Shown: in pieces, positions 7,444-15,775 of the stretch | How the letters are laid out: every line of letters starts with the position of its first letter | Position numbering within the stretch: position 1 is the first letter of the stretch | NCBI RefSeq assembly: GCF_042675645.1 | Contig: NZ_JBHTJH010000004.1 | Coordinates: forward strand, 1-64,000 | Source of the DNA: Sungkyunkwania multivorans | GTDB lineage: Bacteria; Bacteroidota; Bacteroidia; Flavobacteriales; Flavobacteriaceae | Reading direction: 5' to 3' | Length of the DNA: 64,000 nucleotides | Notes under the pieces: generated by a model | Seen by the model: only the letters and a program-made list of their open reading frames with translations | Database searches by the model: none | What the model was told of the DNA's origin: nothing | Program-made: the position numbers and the translations under genes

Positions 7444-8280
7444 TTATCCTTTATTTTCCAATTCACCCTCTTTTGATTCTGATAAGGAGAAACCGATATT
7501 AATTCCAATTCCTAGCCATGTTTTTCTGTCATACTTCCAATTTATATTCTTGTCCTCGTTTCCTAAAAAATCTTTTCCTAATTGTATTCCAACGTTGATA
7601 GATTCGCTTAGATGTATCATTGCGCCTAGGGACAGGCTAAATGCATTTGCGGAACGATTAGCGTCTTCTCCATCAGCCACTGTGAGATCACTGTTTTCAG
7701 GATTTAGACTAACTTTCGACAGACCAATTCCTAAGGTCCCTTCTACAATCCATTTATTTTCTTGATACTTATTCATCCTAAATTGAAATCCAGTATTCAT
7801 TCCGATAGTCACGTTCTGTTCAAAATCAAAATCATCAAGTCTAAGTTTAAAGGGAATTGTGAAAATTCCGGCTCTAACACCTTTAAATCGTGGATAGATC
7901 TTAATGGTGTGTTTTAGAAATTCTTCCTTGGTTATCTGATGAATTTTTCTATTCCTTAAATCATCTGCATCGACGACATTGTCGAGATTTTTAGCGCCAT
8001 AAAGACCAAATCCAATTTCTTCTTTACCTTCACTGTAATAGTATTTATTGTTTAAAAGCTTCGCTTTTTCTGAGCCTGATGAAAATTTATAGTATTGAAA
8101 TTTGACCTTCGAGTCTGATGTGTCGATGACCTTTATCCTGTGTCCCTCTCTATATTGAAGCAATTCGCCTTGATTGATTGCGGTAATAGAGTTTTTGAAT
8201 TCAAAATTTCCGCTTAGCTTTTGTGAATAACAATTCAAGCAGATAAGCGCAAATGAAAAAGAAATAATTAGAGATTTCAT
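7444..8280 (-). CDS. Exported protein of unknown function, possible small outer-membrane barrel
   Basis: 278 residues. The first 19 form a signal peptide ending in LNCYSQ. The central part (about 130-260) alternates hydrophobic and polar residues: VRAGIFTIPFKLRL, IGMNTGFQFRMN, GTLGIGLSKVSLNP, FSLSLGAMIHL, NVGIQLGKDFLG and GIGINIGFSLS. These look like amphipathic beta-strands of an outer-membrane barrel. I do not recognise a named family. It is a monocistronic gene, AT-rich like its neighbours, converging with the M49 peptidase. Confidence 0.65.
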   Translation of the reverse strand: MKSLIISFSFALICLNCYSQKLSGNFEFKNSITAINQGELLQYREGHRIKVIDTSDSKVKFQYYKFSSGSEKAKLLNNKYYYSEGKEEIGFGLYGAKNLDNVVDADDLRNRKIHQITKEEFLKHTIKIYPRFKGVRAGIFTIPFKLRLDDFDFEQNVTIGMNTGFQFRMNKYQENKWIVEGTLGIGLSKVSLNPENSDLTVADGEDANRSANAFSLSLGAMIHLSESINVGIQLGKDFLGNEDKNINWKYDRKTWLGIGINIGFSLSESKEGELENKG

Positions 8281-8333
8281 GGTGCAGTTTTTAATATTAC
8301 GTTATGCTAAACTACTTCTTGCAACCCCACAAA

Positions 8334-8357
8334 AAAATCCCTATAAGTAGGGATTTT
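8334..8357. terminator. Bidirectional terminator between two unknown genes
   Basis: AAAATCCCTA-TAAG-TAGGGATTTT is a perfect 10-bp stem with A/T ends. It lies downstream of the gene at 8388-9176 on the minus strand. Confidence 0.8.
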
Positions 8358-8387
8358 AATCGGACGAGTTCGGATGGAATAACCGAC

Positions 8388-9176
8388 CTAAAGCTCTGAG
8401 TCATTCTCAAAATCAAATTCTGGTTCACCAAAATACAGGTCAAGTTCCTTTTGTTTGTATGCTTCTGGAGAAGCGAGGTCCATGGCATCTACACCACTCA
8501 TTTTAAAGATTGGTTTCATTAGCAGGTGACTTCTAACTTTTGAAACTTTGAATAATGGCGTGATTCCTCTTTGTGCAATCATTTTAGTAGAAAGGTCTTT
8601 GGAGAAGGATAATCCAAAGTTTAGTTCAGCATCAGCGATGTCCAACTGTTTGCTTCCAAGTTCTCCATTCACTTTTAGGTCGATCTTCCCTTCTTTGGAG
8701 CTCGAGATGATCACGCTTCCGCTTTCAGCATTGATCAATTCCGTAATAACGGCCCAATCCTTATTCCATTTGCCTTCTTTGTAAAGCTCCAACACTTTTT
8801 TCCCTAAAGCTACTTGGTTTTTTATTGCGGGAGTTTTGGTTTTGTTGGCCTTGAATAGGATCGCATTTTCTTTAGAGAATGAGACCGATATTCCGGCATC
8901 AGCTTCACTTAAAGTACTACCCGTAGGGGTTGCTGTTCCTGAAAGCTTGGTAATGATGGATACGCTTCCCTTAGATGAAAATTCGAGGTCGGCAGGGGTG
9001 TCATCTGGTTCTATTTCAAAAGAAATGCCATGTTCGGATAGATTTCCAATCTTTGTAAATTCCTTGCCTCTTAGGATTCCAATATCTCCTAGTTCTAAGG
9101 GGGTTCCAGGTAGCCAAGTAGCCAGATATCTAAACTGGCGATACATTTCAAGGGTGTAAATTCTTCTAGTTTTCAT
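8388..9176 (-). CDS. Uncharacterised soluble protein
   Basis: 262 residues with no signal peptide or membrane segment. The N-terminus (YRQFRYLATWLPGTPLELG) leads into a short-strand-rich half with motifs GDIGILRGKEF and LSEHGISFEI. The middle has strands separated by Ser/Thr/Gly-rich turns. A helix-like stretch QVALGKKVLELYKEGKWNKDW (in two parts) sits near residue 130. The acidic C-terminus ends in FDFENDSEL. I do not recognise the family. It lies 102 bp downstream of the response regulator gene on the same strand and could be read through from that operon. Confidence 0.7.
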   Translation of the reverse strand: MKTRRIYTLEMYRQFRYLATWLPGTPLELGDIGILRGKEFTKIGNLSEHGISFEIEPDDTPADLEFSSKGSVSIITKLSGTATPTGSTLSEADAGISVSFSKENAILFKANKTKTPAIKNQVALGKKVLELYKEGKWNKDWAVITELINAESGSVIISSSKEGKIDLKVNGELGSKQLDIADAELNFGLSFSKDLSTKMIAQRGITPLFKVSKVRSHLLMKPIFKMSGVDAMDLASPEAYKQKELDLYFGEPEFDFENDSEL

Positions 9177-9278
9177 GTGATACTTTATTTATGTTGATTC
9201 TACAAAAGTATCTGACTATCTAACGCTAGGGTATACCCATTAATGGTGATTATGAATTGATTAACAGCTATTAACTCG

Positions 9279-9893
9279 TTAAAAATCGTATTTTTTCTCA
9301 ACAGCATATCGTATGAGCTCACCAGTGCCACTTAGTTCCAACTTTCGGATCATGTTCTTACGATGTGTATCAACGGTACTCTTTCCAATAAAGAGCTGAT
9401 TGGCAATTTCGAGAGAGGTATTTCCCTTACCAATGAGTGTTAGGATTTCTTTTTCGCGCGAAGAGAGCACACTTTTTGAAGTGTTCTTTTTTGAGGAAGG
9501 TAGATGGACCTTTTTATCATAATAGGTATTTCCTTTGGCAACGGTTCGTATGGCCTCTAAAACGACCTGAAGCGATGAGTTTTTCAATATATAGCCTTTT
9601 GCCCCGGCAGAGAGCATTTGTCTTATGGCTTCTTCTTGGTCGAACATGGTGAAGGCGATCACCTTTGTGTCTGGAAATTCTTTAGTGATCTGCTGGGTTG
9701 CTTCAATGCCATCCATTTTGGGCATTCGAATGTCACAAAGCACCAGCTTGGGCCTTTTTTTTGCTACAATATCTAATAGCACCTCTCCGTCATTGGCTTG
9801 TCCAACGATCTTGATATCGTCTTCAAACTCCAAGTACGATTGTATTCCATCGATCAATGCCTGATGGTCCTCTGCTATGGCTATCGTGATCAT
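9279..9893 (-). CDS. NarL/LuxR-type response regulator
   Basis: 204 residues. The receiver domain (1-120) has the acidic pocket EDH and the phosphoacceptor D54 in LCDIRMPKMDG, plus the conserved Lys in GYILKNSS. The C-terminal LuxR helix-turn-helix (about 140-204) reads LSSREKEILTLIGKGNTSLEIANQLFIGKSTVDTHRKNM in pieces. Its start ATG overlaps the stop of the upstream histidine kinase gene (ATGA), so the two are translationally coupled and form a cognate pair. Target genes are unknown. Confidence 0.93.
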   Translation of the reverse strand: MITIAIAEDHQALIDGIQSYLEFEDDIKIVGQANDGEVLLDIVAKKRPKLVLCDIRMPKMDGIEATQQITKEFPDTKVIAFTMFDQEEAIRQMLSAGAKGYILKNSSLQVVLEAIRTVAKGNTYYDKKVHLPSSKKNTSKSVLSSREKEILTLIGKGNTSLEIANQLFIGKSTVDTHRKNMIRKLELSGTGELIRYAVEKKYDF

Positions 9894-11635
9894 AAGGGTA
9901 TGTCTATAATAATAGAAGTTCCTTTTCCGAGGATGCTATCTACGGTAAAAGAACCTTCTAAATGTTCTATGCGTTTGGCAATATTGTTAAGCCCAATTCC
10001 TGATTTTCGAGGGTCGATCTGATGTGTATCGAATCCTTTTCCGTCATCTTCGATCAAAATATTTAGGCTGTCATCATGTTGCGTGAATTGGATGGTAGCA
10101 CGTTTGGCATCTGCATGTCTAATGATGTTGGTGATCAATTCTTGGATAATCCTAAATATCATCAGTTCCATGGAGTTTTCCATACGTTCCTCTAGACCAT
10201 AGTCCATGACTTCGATCTCTATTTTGTTAGTAGCGGAGATATTCTTCGCCATATTTGTAACGGCAGGCAATAAGCCCTGGCTTGCCATCACTCCAGCATT
10301 CTTTGCATGGGCGATGCCGCGAATCTTTTGATAGGCCTTGTCAAGTAACTTATGAGTATTTTTTAGTGCAGGGTCTTCTTTGTCTGCTTTGATGTTTTCG
10401 AAATGTAATTTTACAGTGGCCATTAGGCTTCCCAAATCATCATGAAGTTCATTGGCCACTCGTTGCCGCTCCTTCTCTTGCCCAGTGATCATGGCATCGA
10501 TACTTGCTAATTCTTGTTCTTTGAGTAAGGTGGTCACTTTTTGTCGCTCTATTTCCTGCTGTTGCTCTGCAAGTCTGCGTTTTTTGAGAGTGTTTTTTTG
10601 TATAAGGAGCGCAATACTGACACCCAAGAAAATAAAAGCAAGTCCGCCGATGATCAAATACCGATTGATTTGTTGAAGTTGTTGGTTTTTTTGTTCTTTT
10701 TTTTCTGTTTGATACTTAGTGTTAATCTCTGATATAACCTTGTTTTGCTCTAGTAAGTTAATACTGTCGCGAATGGTTAAGATCTGTTTCAGCTGAACCT
10801 CAGAATTCTTATAGTCCTTAAGGGCCCCGTAGCACTCCTGAAGCCGCTCCGCCAATATCAAACTTTTCTTCAATGCAAATTTTTTGATCGGGAGTGCTTT
10901 GGCCAGTTTGTACTGCTCAATGGCCATAGTATAATTTTGATCGAATTTATATGAGTTGCCTGTATTGAGTAAAATGTTCCATTGAAGATCGTTGTTTTTA
11001 ATTTCTTTTGCAATTATCAACCCTTTGGAAAAGTAATGGCGAGCCGAATCGGATTGTTTCATATTATTCAAAAAGAGAAGACCGATATTGGCATAGGAAG
11101 CACCGACCCTATAAGTATCTTCAACTTCCTTATAATGCTCGATGGCGTCCAAGAAGTGTTTCTTAGCAATAGTACCGTCTTTATTTTCAAATTCCTTTAT
11201 GGCTAATTCTCGTGATGCCTTGGCCTTCCAATTTGGGTCATTGCTACGCTTGGCATACTTGATGAAATTTTCAAAATAACTTTTTGATTCAATATCCAAA
11301 TTGTTCTGACTATCTAGTAAGGTATAGATCCTATAATTCACCTCAGCGATCCTTTCCGTTTCTCCAGACATTTCAAAGGCGAGTAGTGCCTTTTTGTAGA
11401 TGGATAGGGCGAGTTCTTCTTTGTTCAAATTCTCCAAAGCTTGACCCGCCATTAGCATTGCGGCGTTTTCATCTGCCCCAAAGAACTGCCTGTTCTCTTC
11501 CCAATAAGATAGGGCAGTATCGTACTTCTGGGTTTCTACCAGGACTGTAAGACTATCCAGCAAGGGTTTCTCCTGTGCCATGGTAGTATGGCTCAATAAG
11601 AGCAGAAACGCTATGTAAAGGATTTTTTTAACCAC
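9890..11635 (-). CDS. TPR-containing sensor histidine kinase (HisKA_3 type)
   Basis: The most likely start is a GTG at 11635, giving 581 residues with a signal peptide (VKKILYIAFLLLLSHTTMAQ). The longer open frame to 11842 would overlap the upstream gene by over 200 bp. Residues of about 30-330 form TPR-like helical repeats in the periplasm. One transmembrane segment follows (YLIIGGLAFIFLGVSIALLI), then a coiled coil. The phospho-His motif is ERQRVANELHDDLGSL, and the ATPase domain has NIIRHADA, DDGKGFD and GIGLNN. It phosphorylates the NarL-type regulator encoded next. Start overlaps the lipoprotein stop by 8 bp. Confidence 0.9.
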   Translation of the reverse strand: MVKKILYIAFLLLLSHTTMAQEKPLLDSLTVLVETQKYDTALSYWEENRQFFGADENAAMLMAGQALENLNKEELALSIYKKALLAFEMSGETERIAEVNYRIYTLLDSQNNLDIESKSYFENFIKYAKRSNDPNWKAKASRELAIKEFENKDGTIAKKHFLDAIEHYKEVEDTYRVGASYANIGLLFLNNMKQSDSARHYFSKGLIIAKEIKNNDLQWNILLNTGNSYKFDQNYTMAIEQYKLAKALPIKKFALKKSLILAERLQECYGALKDYKNSEVQLKQILTIRDSINLLEQNKVISEINTKYQTEKKEQKNQQLQQINRYLIIGGLAFIFLGVSIALLIQKNTLKKRRLAEQQQEIERQKVTTLLKEQELASIDAMITGQEKERQRVANELHDDLGSLMATVKLHFENIKADKEDPALKNTHKLLDKAYQKIRGIAHAKNAGVMASQGLLPAVTNMAKNISATNKIEIEVMDYGLEERMENSMELMIFRIIQELITNIIRHADAKRATIQFTQHDDSLNILIEDDGKGFDTHQIDPRKSGIGLNNIAKRIEHLEGSFTVDSILGKGTSIIIDIPL

Positions 11636-12323
11636 CGGAAATGACGCCGCCACCGCTTTCTTTTGGCTGGTATTTAATGAGTTTGATAGAATCACAAGGC
11701 TTATTGAGACTTTCAAGGCGTTGTCGGTTTGTGGATGAAACCCCTCTGGCATATGCGGGATGTGGTTGTCGTGCGAGATCGTTTCTAAAGATGGAGGCAA
11801 TAGCCCGTTTTTGTGCTGGATAACAATTATCATGCAGCACATACACCTTCATCTTTTTTGAGTGTGGGTTTTGAATGTTTCCAAAACCAACGCTGCTCAT
11901 AGGAATTTTGGCTTGAATTATCCGGGTGACTGGTAGCTCATTGGTTTCCTTTCCAATTGAATCCTTCAGCACTACCAATAGGCAGTTGTGTTTGCCAAGG
12001 CTGATATTCTCGAATATGGTTTCGGATAAGATAAAGTGGTTGGAAGTGACCGGAATTTCAATATCGATGGTGTCCATGTCAAATTCGCCTTCAGAAATGT
12101 ATCTTTTATACCCCAAATTAGGTCGGTACCGCCCATTGAGAGTACTATTCCAACGAAGATCTGCATAGCTGTGCCCTATATCTCGATAAGCGTCATTCTG
12201 AAGCGAACTGCTCGGATTTGAAGTTTCATCCTTCAGAGGTGCAACTTGTTTTTTCTCCTCTTTACAGTTAATAAATAGTAGCCCAGCCATTAGTGGAGCC
12301 AGCAAAAATTTTGAAGTTTTCAT
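11628..12323 (-). CDS. Lipoprotein of unknown function, first gene of a two-component operon
   Basis: 231 residues with lipobox LFINC at residues 17-21 followed by a Lys/Glu-rich linker, which suggests an envelope lipoprotein. The middle (about 60-160) is strand-rich (TIDIEIPVTSNHFILSE, NCLLVVLKDS). The end is Gly-rich (KESGGGVISGG). No family is recognised. It overlaps the histidine kinase start by 8 bp, so it may be the ligand-sensing or signal-delivering partner of the kinase's periplasmic TPR domain; this is inference from gene order. Confidence 0.75.
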   Translation of the reverse strand: MKTSKFLLAPLMAGLLFINCKEEKKQVAPLKDETSNPSSSLQNDAYRDIGHSYADLRWNSTLNGRYRPNLGYKRYISEGEFDMDTIDIEIPVTSNHFILSETIFENISLGKHNCLLVVLKDSIGKETNELPVTRIIQAKIPMSSVGFGNIQNPHSKKMKVYVLHDNCYPAQKRAIASIFRNDLARQPHPAYARGVSSTNRQRLESLNKPCDSIKLIKYQPKESGGGVISGG

Positions 12324-12376
12324 TTATATAGATCAGTTGGATTAATGAAACAAAATTCGTGCAATTCAAAATAAAA

Positions 12377-12402
12377 AACCATCCCCATTCCTAGGGATTT
12401 TT
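12377..12402 (-). terminator. Terminator of the small membrane protein gene
   Basis: The minus strand reads ATCCC-TAGGAATG-GGGAT followed by a GGTTTTTTATTTT run. It lies between the gene at 12494-12679 and the lipoprotein gene. A T-run on the plus side suggests it also works in the other direction. Confidence 0.6.
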
Positions 12403-12493
12403 TTAAAATAATTGGATTTACAGAATTAAGGAGGGAGATTGTAGTATTAAAACTACGAAATTATTTTTGAACGCTTATTCTAATTCCACTTTG

Positions 12494-12679
12494 TCACTTC
12501 AACAGTTCCTTAATACCGAAAAGGACAAAGATGAAGGCGATGATCAGTACCAAGATCCAAATACTGCCTTTATAGTACTTTTTATGGAGCTTCAGGTCTT
12601 TGCGGTAGGTGAAAATCATCACCACAGTGAATGCGACGATGAAAAATGCTGCAAAAATCAATTGACCTGTACTAAACAT
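12494..12679 (-). CDS. Small two-helix membrane protein, conserved in Flavobacteriaceae
   Basis: 61 residues with two hydrophobic helices: about 7-24 (LIFAAFFIVAFTVVMIF) and 39-58 (GSIWILVLIIAFIFVLFG). They are separated by a basic loop YRKDLKLHKKYYKG. The protein is probably an inner-membrane hairpin with the basic loop in the cytoplasm. I recall very similar short proteins across this family of bacteria, but their role is unknown. It is transcribed divergently from the MazG-like gene, 56 bp away. Confidence 0.7.
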   Translation of the reverse strand: MFSTGQLIFAAFFIVAFTVVMIFTYRKDLKLHKKYYKGSIWILVLIIAFIFVLFGIKELLK

Positions 12680-12735
12680 ATTATTGGTATTTTTATGCGA
12701 AATTAACTAAAAAAGAATTCAATTAGATCGTCACT

Positions 12736-13122
12736 ATGAAAAGAAAGTTAGCCGCCGTTGAGGAATTTCATGCGGCCTTTGGTTTGGGGATTCAGCAATC
12801 GCCAACAGCAGCCTTGGGAGAGGCAAAGAACCTACTTAGATATAAGCTGATGCGTGAAGAGAATGAAGAATACCTCGAGGCTGCAAATAATGGAGACCTC
12901 GTTGAGGTTGCCGATGCTTTGGGCGATATGTTGTATATCTTGTGCGGGACGATCCTGGAACATGGTATGCAGCATAAGATCGAAGAGGTCTTTGAAGAGA
13001 TCCAACGGAGTAATATGAGCAAGTTGGGGTCTGACGGAAAACCTATTTATAGAGATGATGGCAAGGTGTTGAAAGGGCCCAATTACTTTAAGCCAAATAT
13101 TGCTGAAATATTGGACAAATAA
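12736..13122 (+). CDS. MazG-like nucleoside triphosphate pyrophosphohydrolase
   Basis: 128 residues of the all-alpha NTP pyrophosphohydrolase superfamily. The metal-binding pattern EENEEYLEA followed by VADALGDMLYILCG matches the EXXE...EXXD signature. Such enzymes hydrolyse (d)NTPs to (d)NMP and pyrophosphate as housecleaning. The C-terminal DGKPIYRDDGKVLKGPNYF is also seen in phosphoribosyl-ATP-pyrophosphatase-like proteins. Substrate is not certain. It is the first gene of a plus-strand cluster, followed 67 bp later by idi. Confidence 0.85.
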   Translation: MKRKLAAVEEFHAAFGLGIQQSPTAALGEAKNLLRYKLMREENEEYLEAANNGDLVEVADALGDMLYILCGTILEHGMQHKIEEVFEEIQRSNMSKLGSDGKPIYRDDGKVLKGPNYFKPNIAEILDK

Positions 13123-13189
13123 GGTATTCTATCTTGGTTTACATAAATTAACAAAGCTTTAATAAGCTATTTTGTAGTTTTGTGCTGCT

Positions 13190-13720
13190 ATGAAAGAAGA
13201 AAAAGTAATACTCGTCAACGAGCGCGATGAGCAGATCGGATTGATGAATAAGTTGGAGGCTCACGAAAAAGCACTCTTACACAGGGCGTTCTCTGTATTT
13301 ATCCTTAACGAGAAGGGCGAACTGATGCTTCAGCAAAGAGCTAAGCATAAATACCATTCACCCGGACTATGGACGAATACATGTTGCAGCCATCAGCGTG
13401 CCGGAGAAAGTAATATCGCTGCTGGGAAAAGACGATTACAAGAAGAGATGGGCTTTGTGACCGAGCTTGAAGAAAGTATCTCCTTTATTTACAAGGCGCC
13501 TTTTGACAATGGTTTAACAGAGCACGAATACGATCACGTTTTGGTCGGTTATTACGAAGCAGCACCATCGATCAATAAAGACGAAGTTGCCTCTTGGAAA
13601 TGGATGCAACTCGAAGAGGTGAAAAAAGACATCGAACAACAGCCAGAGCTATATACGGCTTGGTTCAAGATCATTTTTGAAAAATTTTATTCTCACATCG
13701 AAGCCTTCAATAAGCAATGA
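13190..13720 (+). CDS. idi: Isopentenyl-diphosphate delta-isomerase, type 1
   Basis: 176 residues of the Nudix-like type 1 family. The catalytic cysteine lies in WTNTCCSHQR and the catalytic glutamate in LTEHEYDHV. The metal-binding Nudix-like segment is AAGKRRLQEEMGF. It interconverts IPP and DMAPP for isoprenoid synthesis (quinones, carotenoids, undecaprenyl phosphate). The start ATG at 13190 is only 8 bp after a TAGTTTTG (-7-like) box, so the message may be nearly leaderless. The stop overlaps the start of the next gene by 4 bp. Confidence 0.95.
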   Translation: MKEEKVILVNERDEQIGLMNKLEAHEKALLHRAFSVFILNEKGELMLQQRAKHKYHSPGLWTNTCCSHQRAGESNIAAGKRRLQEEMGFVTELEESISFIYKAPFDNGLTEHEYDHVLVGYYEAAPSINKDEVASWKWMQLEEVKKDIEQQPELYTAWFKIIFEKFYSHIEAFNKQ

Positions 13721-14127
13721 GAGTCACAGTAACAAGAAAAGCACATTTTAATGCAGCACACCGACTTTATCGGAAGGATTGGAGTGGGGAAAAGAACGCT
13801 CAGATCTTTGGAAAGTGCAGCAATCCCAATTTCCATGGACACAATTATGAAATGGAAGTAAGTGTCACTGGGGCCATTGATGAGGAGACCGGTTATGTGA
13901 TCGATATGAAGATCTTGAAGGATCTGATCAAGTCCGAGATAGAGGATGCGTTCGATCATAAGAATTTAAATATAGAAGTTCCGGAGTTTAAGGATCTTAA
14001 TCCTACAGCCGAAAATATCGTTGTGGTTATTTGGAGCAAATTGAGGAGCAAGTTGGCCTTGGATCTAGATTTGGAAGTGGTCTTATATGAGACCCCTCGA
14101 AACTTTGTGAAATTCTCAGGCAACTAA
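13717..14127 (+). CDS. queD: 6-carboxytetrahydropterin synthase / PTPS family protein
   Basis: 136 residues. The zinc-binding histidines are in FNAAHRL and FHGHNYEMEV. The catalytic cysteine is in FGKCSNPNFHGH, and the C-terminal substrate-binding stretch is LYETPRNFVKFSG. The family converts dihydroneopterin triphosphate either to 6-carboxytetrahydropterin (queuosine) or 6-pyruvoyltetrahydropterin; the two are hard to separate by sequence alone. It overlaps idi by ATGA-type coupling and is followed after 6 bp by manA. The symbol is therefore provisional. Confidence 0.85.
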   Translation: MRVTVTRKAHFNAAHRLYRKDWSGEKNAQIFGKCSNPNFHGHNYEMEVSVTGAIDEETGYVIDMKILKDLIKSEIEDAFDHKNLNIEVPEFKDLNPTAENIVVVIWSKLRSKLALDLDLEVVLYETPRNFVKFSGN

Positions 14128-14133
14128 GAATAT

Positions 14134-15123
14134 TTGAATTATAAAACCACAAGATTGAACGGATACCCCTTAAAATTTCATCCAATATTTAAAGAGCGCC
14201 TCTGGGGAGGCCAGAAACTAAAGACCGTGCTTAAAAAAGAGATCACGGGTGATACTATTGGAGAGAGTTGGGAGCTATCTGCTGTCGAAGACAACGTCTC
14301 TATCGTAAGCAACGGACCCTGGAAAGGGCAATCGCTGCAAGCGTTGATAGAGATGTATGGAGAAGATCTTTTAGGTGCGCATGTTTATCGAACCTTCGGA
14401 AATAGCTTTCCCATTCTCATCAAGTTCATCGATGCCAAAAAAGACCTGTCCATTCAACTACATCCCAATGACGATTTAGCACGAGAGCGCCACGACTCAT
14501 TTGGAAAGACGGAGATGTGGCATGTGATGCAGGCGGATGAGGAAGCCGAGCTCATCATTGGTTTTAACAAGGATGTGACTCAAGAAGAGTATCGAGAACA
14601 CCTAGACAACAATACCCTATCCAACATTTTGAATTATGAGCAGGTAACGAAAGGAGATACTTTCTTTATCAATGTGGGCAAGGTCCATGCCATTGGCGCG
14701 GGAGTTTTACTCGCCGAAATACAGCAAACATCCGATATCACCTATCGCATCTATGATTGGAATCGGAAGGATAAGGATGGAAACACCAGAGAGCTGCATA
14801 CAGAACTGGCGTTAGATGCTATAGATTATAAAAAAAAGGACGATTTTAGGGTGAGCTATCCGAAGGCAGTGAATAGCCCCAACGAGATGGTAACTTGTCC
14901 TTATTTTATCACCAACTATTTAGTTGTTGAAGGGGTATTGCACTTAGACCATTCTGACAAGGATTCCTTCGTGATATACATGTGTGTGGAAGGTAGCTGT
15001 AAAATTTTGGCGAATGATGTTGAGGAAGTTCTGGATACAGGGGAAACTCTGCTTATTCCCGCTACACTTAAAAATATAGAGATCCAAGGAGATCACGCAC
15101 AATTATTGGAAGTGCATTTGTAA
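14134..15123 (+). CDS. manA: Mannose-6-phosphate isomerase, class I
   Basis: 329 residues. Zinc-site motifs are present: QLHPNDDLA, FGKTEMWHVM, and GKVHAIGAGVLLAEIQQTSD followed by the family RIYDWNR. It interconverts mannose 6-phosphate and fructose 6-phosphate, supplying GDP-mannose for surface polysaccharides. No ATG fits: the reading frame opens with a TTG at 14134, 6 bp after the previous stop, which I take as the start. It is probably cotranscribed with idi and queD. Length is typical of the short bacterial form. Confidence 0.92.
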   Translation: MNYKTTRLNGYPLKFHPIFKERLWGGQKLKTVLKKEITGDTIGESWELSAVEDNVSIVSNGPWKGQSLQALIEMYGEDLLGAHVYRTFGNSFPILIKFIDAKKDLSIQLHPNDDLARERHDSFGKTEMWHVMQADEEAELIIGFNKDVTQEEYREHLDNNTLSNILNYEQVTKGDTFFINVGKVHAIGAGVLLAEIQQTSDITYRIYDWNRKDKDGNTRELHTELALDAIDYKKKDDFRVSYPKAVNSPNEMVTCPYFITNYLVVEGVLHLDHSDKDSFVIYMCVEGSCKILANDVEEVLDTGETLLIPATLKNIEIQGDHAQLLEVHL

Positions 15124-15149
15124 AACTACATGGAGTTGATGTACCTTTG
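15117..15149 (+). promoter_or_regulatory. Promoter for the small conserved gene
   Basis: TTTG (15117-15120), 21 bp, then TACCTTTG (15142-15149) matches the Bacteroidota sigma-factor consensus. It overlaps the end of manA and would give a leader of about 40 nt before the ATG at 15198. The upstream ATG at 15147 falls inside the -7 box and is therefore not the start. Confidence 0.7.
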
Positions 15150-15197
15150 CCTGCAATAATGATGTTAGGTCGACATCGAATAAAACAACAAGAAATT

Positions 15198-15467
15198 ATG
15201 GCAAGTGTTAGAAATTTAAAGAAAGATATCAATTATGTGTTGGGGGATATTATCGAGGCGGTATACGAATGGGAGCTAGAGAATCCTGAGGCCGATACTG
15301 CCAAAGGTGAGAAGATCATCGATGAGGCTATCGCAGAATTTGATGCCTTGATGGCGGAGGTCAATAAAAAGGATGTGGAGGATAAGAAGGCGCATTTCAA
15401 AGGAATCAATGTCACCTTGGAAGAAAAGGGAAAGGCACTGATAAAAAAGGTGAATGCATTAAAATAA
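15198..15467 (+). CDS. Small conserved acidic protein of unknown function
   Basis: 89 residues starting MASVRNLKKDINYVLGDIIE. It is predicted largely helical and acidic, with a repeated Glu/Ala/Asp pattern and no signal peptide or membrane segment. I recognise the type as a conserved flavobacterial hypothetical protein, but no function is known to me. It has its own promoter (15117-15149) and terminator (15489-15512), so it is a single-gene unit, and a short stable transcript is likely. Confidence 0.8.
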   Translation: MASVRNLKKDINYVLGDIIEAVYEWELENPEADTAKGEKIIDEAIAEFDALMAEVNKKDVEDKKAHFKGINVTLEEKGKALIKKVNALK

Positions 15468-15488
15468 TGAAGAGCTTTGATATAGAGG

Positions 15489-15512
15489 GCCTTGCTTTTG
15501 CAAGGCTTTTTT
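15489..15512 (+). terminator. Intrinsic terminator
   Basis: GCCTTGC-TTTT-GCAAGGC followed by six T residues, 22 bp beyond the stop of the small conserved gene. Confidence 0.92.
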
Positions 15513-15538
15513 AGTTGTGAAAAATTGAGAGAAAATTA

Positions 15539-15569
15539 TTTGCAGAAATCAATTTCAAAATTATATTTG
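15539..15569 (+). promoter_or_regulatory. Promoter of tRNA-Thr
   Basis: TTTG (15539-15542), 19 bp, TATATTTG (15562-15569): a perfect match to the Bacteroidota consensus, ending 10 bp before the mature tRNA 5' end. Confidence 0.88.
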
Positions 15570-15579
15570 CACCCGCATT

Positions 15580-15653
15580 GCCGATGTAGCTCAGCTGGCT
15601 AGAGCAGCTGATTTGTAATCAGCAGGTCGTGGGTTCGAGTCCCTCCATCGGCT
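15580..15653 (+). tRNA. tRNA-Thr (anticodon TGT)
   Basis: 74 nt. The acceptor stem GCCGATG pairs with CATCGGC, the discriminator base is T, and CCA is not encoded. The D-arm has the usual AGCTCAG...GAGC pattern. The anticodon stem GCTGA/TCAGC carries the loop TTTGTAA (anticodon TGT, reading ACA). The T-arm has GGTTCGAGTCCC. It has its own promoter upstream and a terminator hairpin 6 bp downstream, so it is transcribed alone. Confidence 0.97.
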
Positions 15654-15658
15654 CTGAA

Positions 15659-15688
15659 AAGCTCCTTTTGTATGAGGGGCTTTTTTTT
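15659..15688 (+). terminator. Terminator of tRNA-Thr
   Basis: AAGCTCC pairs with GGGGCTT (one G-U) around a 10-nt loop, followed by a run of eight T residues. Confidence 0.8.
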
Positions 15689-15722
15689 GTGTAAAAATTT
15701 TCACTGACGACTTAAAGTGGGT

Positions 15723-15775
15723 GGCCAAAACTCAAAATTCGTAACTTATTAAAATACGAATTTTGAGTTTTGGCC
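15723..15775. repeat. Perfect 21-bp inverted repeat at the head of the tandem array
   Basis: Two perfectly complementary 21-bp arms (15723-15743 and 15755-15775) flank an 11-bp AT-rich loop. The left arm begins GGCCAAAACTC and the right arm ends GAGTTTTGGCC. The final GGCC of the right arm is also the first GGCC of the tandem array, so the two structures are joined. There is no T-run after the stem, so it is not a usual terminator. Confidence 0.85.

Noticed and set aside
11643..11842. N-terminal extension of the histidine kinase to the ATG at 11842
   Set aside because: It would overlap the lipoprotein gene by over 200 bp and put residues ahead of a clear signal peptide; the GTG at 11635 fits better.
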